Positions 57,555 through 64,000 of a DNA stretch of 64,000 nt are shown here, piece after piece. The position numbers were made by a program, and so were the translations under genes. How positions within the stretch are numbered: the first letter of the stretch is position 1; each line of letters begins with the position of its first letter. The notes under the pieces were generated by a model, which saw nothing but the letters and a program-made list of their open reading frames with translations, made no database searches and was not told the origin of the DNA. The stretch comes from Candidatus Denitrolinea symbiosum (GTDB taxonomy: Bacteria > Chloroflexota > Anaerolineae > Anaerolineales > Villigracilaceae): assembly GCA_017312345.1 (NCBI GenBank), contig BLAA01000001.1, positions 1,984,001 through 2,048,000 of the forward strand. Reading direction: 5' to 3'.

Positions 57555-58817
57555 ATGATTTCTCCCTCCTCTCCGCCCTCCATTTACCTCCACGTCCCCT
57601 TCTGCGTCCATCGCTGCGCCTACTGCGACTTCAACACCTACGCGGGACAGGAATCCCTCATCCCCGCCTACGTGGACTCCCTGATTCGAGAAATCAACTT
57701 TATCGGCCAACCAATTACCAATTATCAATCTCCAATTACCACCATCTTCTTCGGCGGCGGGACTCCCTCGCTTCTCTCCGGACCTCAGCTGGCCTCCGTC
57801 ATGGACGCGTTGCGCGCCGCCTTCGTGTTCTCTCCCGACCTCGAAGCGACCATCGAAGCCAACCCCGGGACGACCTCGCCCGAATTTCTCCGTCACATTC
57901 GCGAGGCGGGGATCAACCGTATTTCCTTCGGCGTCCAATCCGCCAATCCCGAAGAACTGCGCACGCTCGAACGTTCCCACAATTTCTTCGACGTGATCAA
58001 CTCGATCAAGTGGGCGCGGCAGGCGGGATTCCGCAATCTCAATCTCGACCTCATCTACGGCCTCCCCGAGCAGACTCTCGCCTCGTGGAAATCCACTCTC
58101 CAGCGCGTCGCGGACCTCCATCCCGAACACATCTCCGCCTACGCGTTGACCCTCGAGCACGGCACGCCCTTCGGACGCTGGTCACAGCGCGGCCTCCTGC
58201 CTCTCCCCGATCCCGACCTCGCCGCGGACATGTACGAATTTGCCGAAGAGTTTTTGGGGGCGAATGGGTACGTCCATTATGAAATTTCAAACTGGGCAAT
58301 TGACCGAAGACCGATGACAGAAGACCGACTGCCTCAGTCGCCTGTCTTCCGTCTCCCGTCCCATGCTTGTCGCCACAACCTCCAATACTGGCGCTCCCTT
58401 CCCTATCTGGGACTCGGCGTGGGCGCGCACGGATACGCCAATGGCTTCCGCTACTCCAACGTCCTTCGCATCAAAACTTATATCGAGCGCTTCTCCAATC
58501 TTCAGTTGCCAATCTCTAATTATCAATTTCCCCTCACCCCTGCCGTCGTCAATCATCACCGCCAGACCGAACGCGACGATATGAACGAGTACATGCTCAA
58601 CAATTTGCGCCTGCTGATCGAAGGAGTCTCGGCGGCCGACTTTAAATCCCGCTTTGGCCGCGAGTTGACGGAAGTCTATCCCCGCGAGATCGAAGAGCTG
58701 ACGCAAAACGGCTTGCTCGAAAAAAAGACTTCCGAAGTTTCTGGGACATCGGAAGTCTATCGGCTCACGAAACGCGGCAGGCTGTTGGGGAATCAAGTCT
58801 TCGTCCGTTTTGTGTAA
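57555..58817 (+). CDS. hemW: Radical SAM heme chaperone HemW (HemN-like)
   Basis: 420 residues. Radical SAM motif IYLHVPFCVHRCAYCDFNTY (CxxxCxxC), TIFFGGGTPSLLSGPQL, ATIEANPGTTSPEFLRHIRE, INRISFGVQSANPEELRTLE, NLNLDLIYGLPEQTLASWKS, SAYALTLEHGTPF and the HemW C-terminal domain (CRHNLQYWRSLPYLGLGVGA). It transfers heme to respiratory enzymes in the characterised cases, unlike oxygen-independent coproporphyrinogen dehydrogenase HemN. Its length (typical about 380) is raised by three in-frame inserts of spacer-repeat sequence: QPITNYQSPITT, DRRPMTEDRLPQSPVFRLPS and LQLPISNYQFPLT. Confidence 0.93.
   Translation: MISPSSPPSIYLHVPFCVHRCAYCDFNTYAGQESLIPAYVDSLIREINFIGQPITNYQSPITTIFFGGGTPSLLSGPQLASVMDALRAAFVFSPDLEATIEANPGTTSPEFLRHIREAGINRISFGVQSANPEELRTLERSHNFFDVINSIKWARQAGFRNLNLDLIYGLPEQTLASWKSTLQRVADLHPEHISAYALTLEHGTPFGRWSQRGLLPLPDPDLAADMYEFAEEFLGANGYVHYEISNWAIDRRPMTEDRLPQSPVFRLPSHACRHNLQYWRSLPYLGLGVGAHGYANGFRYSNVLRIKTYIERFSNLQLPISNYQFPLTPAVVNHHRQTERDDMNEYMLNNLRLLIEGVSAADFKSRFGRELTEVYPREIEELTQNGLLEKKTSEVSGTSEVYRLTKRGRLLGNQVFVRFV
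57704..57740. repeat. Spacer repeat (CCAATTACCAATTATCAAT type) in frame in hemW
   Basis: CCAATTACCAATTATCAATC followed by TCCAATTACC codes QPITNYQSPIT between the first helix and the TIFFGGG strand. The same word family forms the hypB-hypF spacer at 7982-8033. Confidence 0.75.
58301..58362. repeat. Spacer repeat (GAAGACCGA/CGCCTGTCTTC type) in frame in hemW
   Basis: Segments GACCGAAGACCGATGACAG, AAGACCGACTGCCTCAG and TCGCCTGTCTTCCGTC form an imperfect inverted repeat and code about 20 residues between SNWA and the conserved CRHNLQYW motif, where other HemW proteins have a few residues. Confidence 0.72.
58494..58532. repeat. Spacer repeat (TTGCCAATCTCTAATTATC type) in frame in hemW
   Basis: CCAATCTTCAGTTGCCAATC and TCTAATTATCAATTTCCCC code NLQLPISNYQFPLT in a variable loop of the C-terminal region. 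Word content matches the 57704 insert. Confidence 0.68.
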
Positions 58818-58828
58818 TCAAATTGGAA

Positions 58829-59160
58829 TCCCGAAGTTCTACTTCGGGAATTTGCTCTCACCATCCGAAAGCAGAGCTTTCGGATTCCCTTTGGATTCCC
58901 GAAGTTCTACTTCGGGAATTTGCTCTCACCATCCGAAAGCAGAGCTTTCGGATTCTCTTTGGAATCCCGAAGTTCTACTTCAGGAATTTACTCCCACCAT
59001 CTGAAAGCAAAGCCTTCGGATTCCCTTTGGATTCCCGAAGTTCTACTTTGGGAATTTGCTCTCACCATCCGAAAGCAGAGCTTTCGGATTCCCTTTGGAT
59101 TCCCGAAGTTCTACTTCGGGAATTTGCTCTCACCATCCGAAAGCAGAGCTTTCGGATTCC
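58829..59160. repeat. BIME-like array of alternating REP palindromes, 68-bp period
   Basis: Palindrome C is CCCGAAGT-TCT-ACTTCGGG and D is CCGAAAGC-AGA-GCTTTCGG; they alternate with AATTTGCTCTCACCAT and ATTCCCTTTGGATT links. The core GTTCTAC recurs at 58836, 58904, 58972, 59040 and 59108, exactly 68 bp apart; each C is followed by a D. The single palindrome at 3369 is a C unit. The array fills the space between the convergent hemW and metalloenzyme genes. Small divergences occur, for example GGAATTTACTCCCACCATC at 58983. Confidence 0.93.
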
Positions 59161-59164
59161 TTTT

Positions 59165-60082
59165 TTATTCAAGAACCTTTTTGATTGCAGGCGCGATACC
59201 CGTCAAGTCTGTCAGCCCGTCCATGAATTTATCGCGCAGGGATTTCGCGCCGACTACCAGCCCTGGGACTTTCGCATCCGTGTGCCGCCGCGTGGACAGG
59301 TCTTCGAGGTTGCCGTGGTCGGAGGTGAGCAGGATCAAGCCGCGGGCGTCGTCCCACGCGTGGAGGAGGCCGCCCAGCGCGAGGTCGAAGGAAGCGAGCA
59401 GCGCGCAGGCTGCGTCCATGTCCTGTTTGTGTCCCGCGTAGTCGCTGGCCCAAAATTCGAAGAAGGCGAAGTCGTACCGCGAGGCAAGTTCGGCGGTCTT
59501 CCGCCCCGCGTCGAAGGGGGATAGGATCGGCGCGTCGTCGAATCCGAGCATGGCGCGCCAGCCCTCGCCCGTGAAATCAGCGGAGAGGGCGCGGCCCGCG
59601 TAGAGGTCATCTTTGGTGAAGAGGGGGAAACCCGCGCTGGTCAGCGCCAGCGGGATGGACGAGAAAAGTCTGCGGCCCGATTCGATCCCGTGGAAGTAGC
59701 GCGGGGGATAGGCGTTGAGCAGCGCGGCGGTTTTGTCGTTTGCGCGTAGCCAGGAGAAGAGGGTGCGCCCGTTTTGGAGGTAGGCCGCGACCGCGGGGTT
59801 GGGTTTGGGGCCGTAGTGTTCGCCGATCTCTTTGGGGATGTTAACGCCCGTCAGCAGGACGGCCTGCCCCGTGGCGGACTGGGGGAGTCCCTCCACGCCC
59901 AGCGACGCGTCGAGCGCGACGAGGGTGGCGCGTTCGCCCGTAAATGGCGCGGCGGACGCGGCGAGCGGATTCCCGCCGAGCAGGGCGCGCAGGTTCGGCA
60001 TCTCCGCGCGGACGAGGGGATTGACCGCAGAGTCGTCCGCGCCGAGGCCGACGCCGTCGAGGAAGAGAAAGAGAAGGTTCAT
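59165..60082 (-). CDS. Metalloenzyme-superfamily protein (alkaline phosphatase/phosphopentomutase-like)
   Basis: 305 residues. It begins NLLFLFLDGVGLGADDSAVN (metal-binding DGVGxG as in phosphoglycerate mutase and phosphopentomutase), then GLPQSATGQAVLLTGVNI (the nucleophile Ser/Thr in SATGQ) and LLTSDHGNLEDLSTRRHTDA (DHGN and H metal ligands), DFAFFEFWASDYAGHKQDMD (D.xGH). These are the metal ligands of the superfamily, so it is probably active. The short length argues against full PGM or DeoB; substrate unknown. It lies next to the palindrome array and before a CAGTGATCAGTAATCAGTG spacer. Confidence 0.85.
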   Translation of the reverse strand: MNLLFLFLDGVGLGADDSAVNPLVRAEMPNLRALLGGNPLAASAAPFTGERATLVALDASLGVEGLPQSATGQAVLLTGVNIPKEIGEHYGPKPNPAVAAYLQNGRTLFSWLRANDKTAALLNAYPPRYFHGIESGRRLFSSIPLALTSAGFPLFTKDDLYAGRALSADFTGEGWRAMLGFDDAPILSPFDAGRKTAELASRYDFAFFEFWASDYAGHKQDMDAACALLASFDLALGGLLHAWDDARGLILLTSDHGNLEDLSTRRHTDAKVPGLVVGAKSLRDKFMDGLTDLTGIAPAIKKVLE

Positions 60083-60120
60083 TAGTAACCAGTGATCAGT
60101 GATCAGTAATCAGTGTCAGC
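60083..60120. repeat. Dispersed spacer repeat (CAGTGATCAGTAATCAGTG type)
   Basis: GTAACCAGTGATCAGTGATC and AGTAATCAGTGTCAGC, directly before the start codon of the minus-strand metalloenzyme gene. Words shared with 10047-10096 and the hypF insert. Confidence 0.7.
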
Positions 60121-60265
60121 GCTTTACGAAAGCGCCATTGGCGGTCTCTCCTGGCGCTGCCCGTCATATCGTCCCCAAAGCAAAGCGGAGTGGGAGAGAG
60201 TGTTGGGTGTGGACTTTTGGGCAACGGGTTCAAGCAAATGGTGTAGAGCAAGATAGGATCTCGCT

Positions 60266-60838
60266 CTACTCTACCGATTTTTGAAATAGGAACCACGCCG
60301 AGGGGCGGTCTCCTCGGTCGAAGCCGTCGGCGCGGGAGAGGAGGGAGAAGCCGCGGGCGTGGATCAGGTCGAGGACGGCCGCGTCCAGCCCGGGTCCCGC
60401 GAGATGCGGGTCGGGGTTGAAGAATCCGTAGAGCAGCCAGTGTCCGCCAGGGGCGAGGACGCGGTCGAGTTCGGTCAGATAGGCGGATTGGTTTTCGATG
60501 CCGTGGAAGCAGCCGATGTCCAGCGCGAGGTCGAAGGGACCCGAAATGCCGCGCAGGTTTGTCGCGTCGCCCACGCGCAGGTCGGCCTGGAGGTTGGCGG
60601 CTTTGAGTTTGCGTTTCGCGATGCGGATCGCGCGCCTCACGAAATCCACGCCCGTCGCCTGCCAGCCGTTTTGCGCGAGCGTGAGGACGTTCGTGCCTGT
60701 GCCGCAGCCGAGGTCAATGACGCGGCCCGCGGGATGCGAGGCGATGAAGTCGTAGAGTTCGGGAGGCGTGATGCCGCTGTCCCAGGGCGGGCGGCGGAGA
60801 TACTTCCACGAGAAGCGCAGGCGGCGAAGAATGTTCAA
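60266..60838 (-). CDS. SAM-dependent class I methyltransferase
   Basis: 190 residues. SAM-binding motif I VIDLGCGTGTNVLTLAQNGW, motif II-type ATGVDFVRRAIRIAKRKL, and DLALDIGCFHGIENQSAYLT followed by LDRVLAPGGHWLLYGFF. This fits small thiol/arsenite or generic methyltransferases; the substrate is not readable. It begins 14 bp after the stop of the thioredoxin-like gene, so the two probably share a transcript. Confidence 0.87.
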   Translation of the reverse strand: MNILRRLRFSWKYLRRPPWDSGITPPELYDFIASHPAGRVIDLGCGTGTNVLTLAQNGWQATGVDFVRRAIRIAKRKLKAANLQADLRVGDATNLRGISGPFDLALDIGCFHGIENQSAYLTELDRVLAPGGHWLLYGFFNPDPHLAGPGLDAAVLDLIHARGFSLLSRADGFDRGDRPSAWFLFQKSVE

Positions 60839-60852
60839 TTGCCAGTTACCCG

Positions 60853-61341
60853 TTACGGATTACCAACCGATTTCCTCACGCGCTCCACATCCAGCCCGCC
60901 GACCTGGCGCCAGAGTTCGTTGCCCTGCGCGTCGAAGTAGATGAAGGTGGGCGTATATTGGAAGCCGTAGACGGGCGCGAGTTCGCGTCCCACGCTTTCC
61001 TGAATGTTGAGGCGAATGAGGATCAGTTTGCCAGCCAGTTCTTTTTCCAGCCCGTCCACGACGGGTTTCATTTCTGTGCAGAGAATTCAGTAAGGGGATT
61101 GGAATTCGAGCAGGACGGGTTTGCCCTGACCGATCTGCTCCTGCACCTGTTTGGCAGTGTCCATCAGCGGCGTTTGGACGGGATGCAGGATGAACCAGGC
61201 GGCGGCCAGCCCGGCCACGATGACGCCCAGCCCGACCAGTTCCTGCCAGCGCGGTTTGTGGCGGAAGACGAACACGGCCGCCGCGAGAGTCAGGGCGGCG
61301 GCGATCCATACGGCGGAGTATTGATTGAAGATTTGTCCCAT
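60853..61341 (-). CDS. Membrane-anchored thioredoxin-like selenoprotein candidate (UxxC, TGA at 61087-61089)
   Basis: Read through one TGA, the gene gives 162 residues. Residues 1-60 hold two hydrophobic segments (AVWIAAALTLAAAVFVF and LVGLGVIVAGLAAAWFIL). The thioredoxin part follows: GQGKPVLLEFQSPY-[TGA]-ILCTEMKPVVDGLEKEL, LILIRLNIQES and the cis-Pro loop GFQYTPTFIYFDAQGNELWR. In thioredoxins the pattern is EFxxxWCxxCxxMxP, so the TGA (codon 85) falls exactly on the first redox cysteine and Cys88 is the second, giving U-x-x-C. Sequence on both sides of TGA is in the same frame and is well conserved in pattern. A GC-rich hairpin follows. A point nonsense mutation or base error is the alternative. 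It is divergent from the EF-G-like gene. Confidence 0.82.
61051..61065 (-). promoter_or_regulatory. Candidate bacterial SECIS hairpin after the in-frame TGA
   Basis: In the mRNA, CCCGUC and GACGGG pair over 6 bp around a GUG loop, starting 21 bases after the UGA. The distance from UGA to the apical loop (about 27 bases) lies in the range accepted for bacterial SECIS elements, and the loop contains the expected GU. The bulged U of the E. coli element is not evident, so this is a candidate only. Confidence 0.45.
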
Positions 61342-61361
61342 GCGGTTTTCCCGTTGACATT

Positions 61362-61408
61362 AAAGTGACAATTCTCACTTTGACAAGTTATTCGAGTTCC
61401 TATAAAAT
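61362..61408. promoter_or_regulatory. Divergent promoter region with a palindrome, between the selenoprotein candidate and the EF-G-like gene
   Basis: Plus strand: TTGACA (61380-61385), 17 bases, TAAAAT (61403-61408), 82 bases before the EF-G-like ATG. Minus strand: TTGTCA, 16 bases, TTTAAT upstream of the thioredoxin-like gene. The palindrome AAAGTGA-CAATTC-TCACTTT (61362-61381) sits between and touches both. It is followed by AAACCAGG/CCTGGTTT (61428-61456) in the EF-G-like leader. Confidence 0.55.
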
Positions 61409-61489
61409 CGGGGGGCTTGCTATTTACAAACCAGGCTTCTTAAAGAAACCTGGTTTCTAAAACACTATTTCCGTCGAAAGGGATACGTG

Positions 61490-63571
61490 ATGAAAGAGTA
61501 TACCACCGAGTTTATCCGAAATATCGCCCTCGTCTCGCATGGCTCCGCAGGAAAGAGCACGCTGGCCGAGGCGTTTTTGCATTTTACGGGGGCTACCACC
61601 CGCCTCGGCAGGATCGAGGACGGGACGACCGTTTCAGACTATGACGAAGACGAGATCCGCCGCAAACTTTCGCTCTCCACCAGCGTGCTGCCCATCGAAT
61701 ACCGCGACCATAAGATCAACGTGCTGGACGCGCCGGGCTACACCGATTTCGTCGGCGAGATGATCTCGGCTCTCAGCGTGGCAGACGGCGCGGTCATTTT
61801 AGTGGACGCCGTCAGCGGGGTGGAGGTCGGCACGGAGCTGGCTTATCGCACCGCCCTGGACTTCGACCTGCCGCGCTTCATGGTCGTCAACCGCATGGAC
61901 CGCGACAACGCCAACTTCGCGAACGCCTACGCCTCGGCGGAGCAGTTCGTCCATGCCTCGGGCGGACGCGTCGTCAAAGTGCATCTGCCGATCGGCGAGA
62001 AGCACGATTTCAAGGGCGTCATTGACCTGGTCTCCATGAAGGCGTACATGGCCGACGGGAAGACCGTCGCCGAAATCCCCGCGGACTTGAAAGCCGCGGC
62101 GGACGAGGCCCACTTCGCGCTGGCGGAAGCCGCCGCCGAAGGCGAAGACACCCTGTTGGAAAAATACCTCGAAAACGGTTCGCTCTCAGACGAGGAACTG
62201 ATCCGCGGGCTGAAGAAAGTCATCCACTCCGGGACGTTCGTTCCGGTCTTCGTGGCAGCGGGCGGACGCGAGATCGGCATCGCCCCGCTCCTGAACGCCA
62301 TCGTGGACCTGCTGCCCTCGCCGGCGCAGCGTCCCGAAAAGGCCGCGCAGGGCAGGGACGGCGAGGAGAAGCTGGCCTGCTCCGATTCCGGTCCGCTGGC
62401 CGCGTACGTTTGGAAGACGACCGCCGACCCGTTCGTCGGCAAGATGACCTACTTCCGCGTCTACAGCGGTTTGATCCAGGCGGACGCGCGCGTGTGGAAC
62501 CAGGCCAAAGGCGCGGAGGAGCGCATGGCGGGACTGCACCTCCAGCGCGGCAAGGAACAGATTCCCGTCAAGGTCGTCCACGCGGGCGACATCGGCTCGG
62601 TCTCGAAGTTGACCGTCTCCGCGACGGGCGACACGTTCTGCGACAAGGCGCATCCGTTGACCCTGCCCGCGCCGAAGTACCCGAACGCGCTGTACCGCGT
62701 CTCGGTCCATCCCAAGACGCAGGCCGACGCGGCCAAGATCAGCCCGACGTTGACGCGTCTGTGCGAGGAGGATATGACGCTCTCGTGGTACAACGAAAAA
62801 TCCACGGGTCAGACCATCCTGCAGGGCATGGGCGACCAGCACATTGACGTGGCGCTGCACCGCGCCCAGTCCAAGTTCCAGGTCGGGCTGGCGACCGACC
62901 AGCCGAAGGTGCCGTACCGCGAAGGCATCACGCGCAAAGGCTCGGCCATGTACCGTCACAAAAAGCAGACGGGCGGCGCGGGCCAGTTCGGCGAAGTCCA
63001 CCTGCGGATCGAGCCGCTGCCCGACGCGGACTTTGAATTTACCGACGAACTCGTGGGCATGAACCTTTCCCGCTCGTATCTGGCGCCGATCGAAAAAGGA
63101 ATCAAAGCCACCATGGAGCAGGGCGCGTTCGCGGGTTATCCGATGAACAACGTGAAGGTAATCGTCTTCGACGGCAAGGAGCATCCGGTCGACTCGAAGC
63201 CGGTCGCGTTCGAAATCGCCGGGCGCGAGGCCTTCAAACTCGCGGTGGAGCAGGCGGGACCGGTCCTCTTCGAGCCGATCATGAACGTCCGCATCACCGT
63301 CCCCGACGCGCACATGGGCGACGTGATGAGCGACCTGAACACCCGCCGCGGCCGCGTGCAGGGGACCGAGTCTGAGCGCGGCAGCACCGTCGTCATCGCG
63401 CATGTCCCGCTGGCAGAGATGCTCCGCTACGTGACGCAGATCCGCTCCATGACCGGCGGACGCGGCTACTTCACGATGGAACTTGACCACTACGATACCG
63501 TCCCGCAGCATTTGGCGGCGGGAATCATCGAAGCGCACAAGAAGGAAATGGAAGCGAAGAAGGAAGAGTAA
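61490..63571 (+). CDS. EF-G-like translational GTPase (FusA2/EF-G-2 type)
   Basis: 693 residues from ATG 61490 (GAAAGGG 8 bases upstream; a GTG one codon earlier is possible). GTPase motifs diverge from canonical EF-G: G1 SHGSAGKSTLAEAFL instead of AHIDAGKTT, G3 DAPGYTDFVGEM with Tyr where EF-G has the catalytic His of DTPGH, and G4 NRMDRD instead of NKMDR. Domains II to V are present (AYVWKTTADPFVGKMTYFRV, YRHKKQTGGAGQFGEVHLRI, LEPIMNVRITVPDAHMGDVM-type V domain, GRGYFTMELDHYDTVP). DAPGY is typical of the EF-G-2 group, which has ribosome-dependent GTPase activity but is not the main translocase. Role unknown. Confidence 0.9.
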   Translation: MKEYTTEFIRNIALVSHGSAGKSTLAEAFLHFTGATTRLGRIEDGTTVSDYDEDEIRRKLSLSTSVLPIEYRDHKINVLDAPGYTDFVGEMISALSVADGAVILVDAVSGVEVGTELAYRTALDFDLPRFMVVNRMDRDNANFANAYASAEQFVHASGGRVVKVHLPIGEKHDFKGVIDLVSMKAYMADGKTVAEIPADLKAAADEAHFALAEAAAEGEDTLLEKYLENGSLSDEELIRGLKKVIHSGTFVPVFVAAGGREIGIAPLLNAIVDLLPSPAQRPEKAAQGRDGEEKLACSDSGPLAAYVWKTTADPFVGKMTYFRVYSGLIQADARVWNQAKGAEERMAGLHLQRGKEQIPVKVVHAGDIGSVSKLTVSATGDTFCDKAHPLTLPAPKYPNALYRVSVHPKTQADAAKISPTLTRLCEEDMTLSWYNEKSTGQTILQGMGDQHIDVALHRAQSKFQVGLATDQPKVPYREGITRKGSAMYRHKKQTGGAGQFGEVHLRIEPLPDADFEFTDELVGMNLSRSYLAPIEKGIKATMEQGAFAGYPMNNVKVIVFDGKEHPVDSKPVAFEIAGREAFKLAVEQAGPVLFEPIMNVRITVPDAHMGDVMSDLNTRRGRVQGTESERGSTVVIAHVPLAEMLRYVTQIRSMTGGRGYFTMELDHYDTVPQHLAAGIIEAHKKEMEAKKEE

Positions 63572-63606
63572 GGCGGGATATTCTCCCGCCACTACGACGA
63601 AGAACG

Positions 63607-63655
63607 GAACCCCCGTTTTGTCGCCTTTTGCGAAAAACGGGGGTTCTGTTTTTTT
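63607..63655 (+). terminator. Intrinsic terminator of the EF-G-like gene
   Basis: Arms GAACCCCCGTTTT (63607-63619) and AAAACGGGGGTTC (63634-63646), 13 bp perfect, then TGTTTTTTT. It lies about 35 bases after the stop codon; the A/T-rich base also makes it usable for the minus-strand gene that converges. Confidence 0.9.
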
Positions 63656-63681
63656 CTGACTAATCTCTGTTCTCTACTTTC

Positions 63682-64000
63682 TCATCCCTTCGGCGAGAAG
63701 AAGAGGTCTTCGACGGGGACGGTGAGCGACATGCGCCGCCCGGTCGTGTCGAAGGTCATCAGCGAGGCGAGGGAGCGCGGCGTCGGGTCGTTCCAGAGCT
63801 GCAGGTTGTCTTTTTGACGCGCCATGTAGTCGGGAAGTTTCGTGAAGTCGTCGTAGGCGTCGCAGAATTCCACGAGGCGGCGGAAGAGTTTCGGCAGGAT
63901 GGTGACGTCCTCCTGGATGGTGCGCGTGTCCCACAGGACGAGGTCGGGGGTGCGGTCAATCGCCCAGATGCCGCGCGCGTCCCCGCGTGCCAGGCGCACG
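63682..64000 (-). CDS. C-terminal part of an unrecognised protein
   Basis: About 106 residues are visible: RLARGDARGIWAIDRTPDLV, LWDTRTIQEDVTILPKLFRR, LVEFCDAYDDFTKLPDYMAR and so on, ending in VEDLFFSPKG. The reading frame is open to the right edge, so the start lies outside. I do not recognise the family; no membrane segment or catalytic motif is clear. Amino-acid composition and frame use are normal for a coding region here. Confidence 0.6.
   Translation of the reverse strand, partial: VRLARGDARGIWAIDRTPDLVLWDTRTIQEDVTILPKLFRRLVEFCDAYDDFTKLPDYMARQKDNLQLWNDPTPRSLASLMTFDTTGRRMSLTVPVEDLFFSPKG

Noticed and set aside
58823..59524. Plus-strand ORFs reading FGIPKFYF/SRSSTSGICSH repeats
   Set aside because: They translate the palindrome array and run into the antisense of the metalloenzyme gene; repeats in all frames give similar ORFs.
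1..64000. tRNA, rRNA, riboswitch and replication-origin signals
   Set aside because: No cloverleaf, rRNA core or known riboswitch core was recognised by eye on either strand. A covariance-model search would be needed to exclude small RNAs.

Overview
The window is about 62-65% GC, gene-dense and bacterial. The protein families suggest an anaerobic member of the Chloroflexota (Anaerolineae-like): a complete set of [NiFe]-hydrogenase maturation factors, ClpC, HemW, a GH1 glucosidase, a divergent EF-G paralogue and very large repeat-rich secreted proteins. Short palindromic repeats and short quasi-periodic spacers are also scattered between and even inside genes. This assignment is inferred from style and gene content; no 16S rRNA or tRNA gene was found.

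Layout. 1-2.2 kb: start of coaBC (minus), an internally deleted Nudix remnant, a PEBP protein and a saccharopine-dehydrogenase-like protein. 2.3-10 kb: a minus-strand operon dusB-hypA-hypB-hypF-hypC-hypD-hypE, interrupted between hypD and hypE by a RAYT (REP-associated tyrosine transposase) gene and an array of REP-like palindromes. 10.2-14.1 kb: msrA, clpC coupled to a DUF2283 gene, and a MazG-like gene. 14.6-16.1 kb (plus): GH1 beta-glucosidase and a truncated YbaK/ProX-like gene, closed by a terminator.

16.1-47.6 kb: about 31 kb on the minus strand looks like one exopolysaccharide/surface locus. Read in the direction of transcription it has a small HTH protein, a NusG/RfaH-like antiterminator, a formyltransferase/GIPC-transferase-like protein, a nucleotidyltransferase-kinase fusion, Wzx-like flippase, Wzy/ligase-like protein, a beta-helix lipoprotein, a P-loop kinase, three GT4 glycosyltransferases, an acyltransferase-like protein, a conserved Cys protein, a sugar transferase with reversed domain order, a nucleotidyltransferase, a Wzz/BY-kinase-like protein with a degenerate P-loop, a 2.7-kaa secreted phosphoesterase/beta-helix/repeat protein and an InlB-repeat protein carrying one frameshift. 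Just upstream, an OmpR-type response regulator is split cleanly by an IS256-family element with a 9-bp target duplication.

50-64 kb: glycerate 2-kinase (plus); a padR-trmO-modB-modA operon with a perfect palindromic operator over its start; a beta-helix lipoprotein; an MFS transporter and HemW (plus); a second REP-like array; a metalloenzyme-superfamily protein; a SAM methyltransferase; a membrane-anchored thioredoxin-like protein whose CxxC is written TGA-I-L-C, best read as a selenoprotein (U-x-x-C); an EF-G-like GTPase; and the 3' end of an unknown gene.

Most notable: the candidate UxxC selenoprotein, the IS-split response regulator upstream of a NusG-paralogue-headed 31-kb surface locus, the RAYT with two BIME-like arrays, and short spacer repeats that have entered conserved coding sequences in frame (hypF, hemW) and that supply stop codons for several genes.
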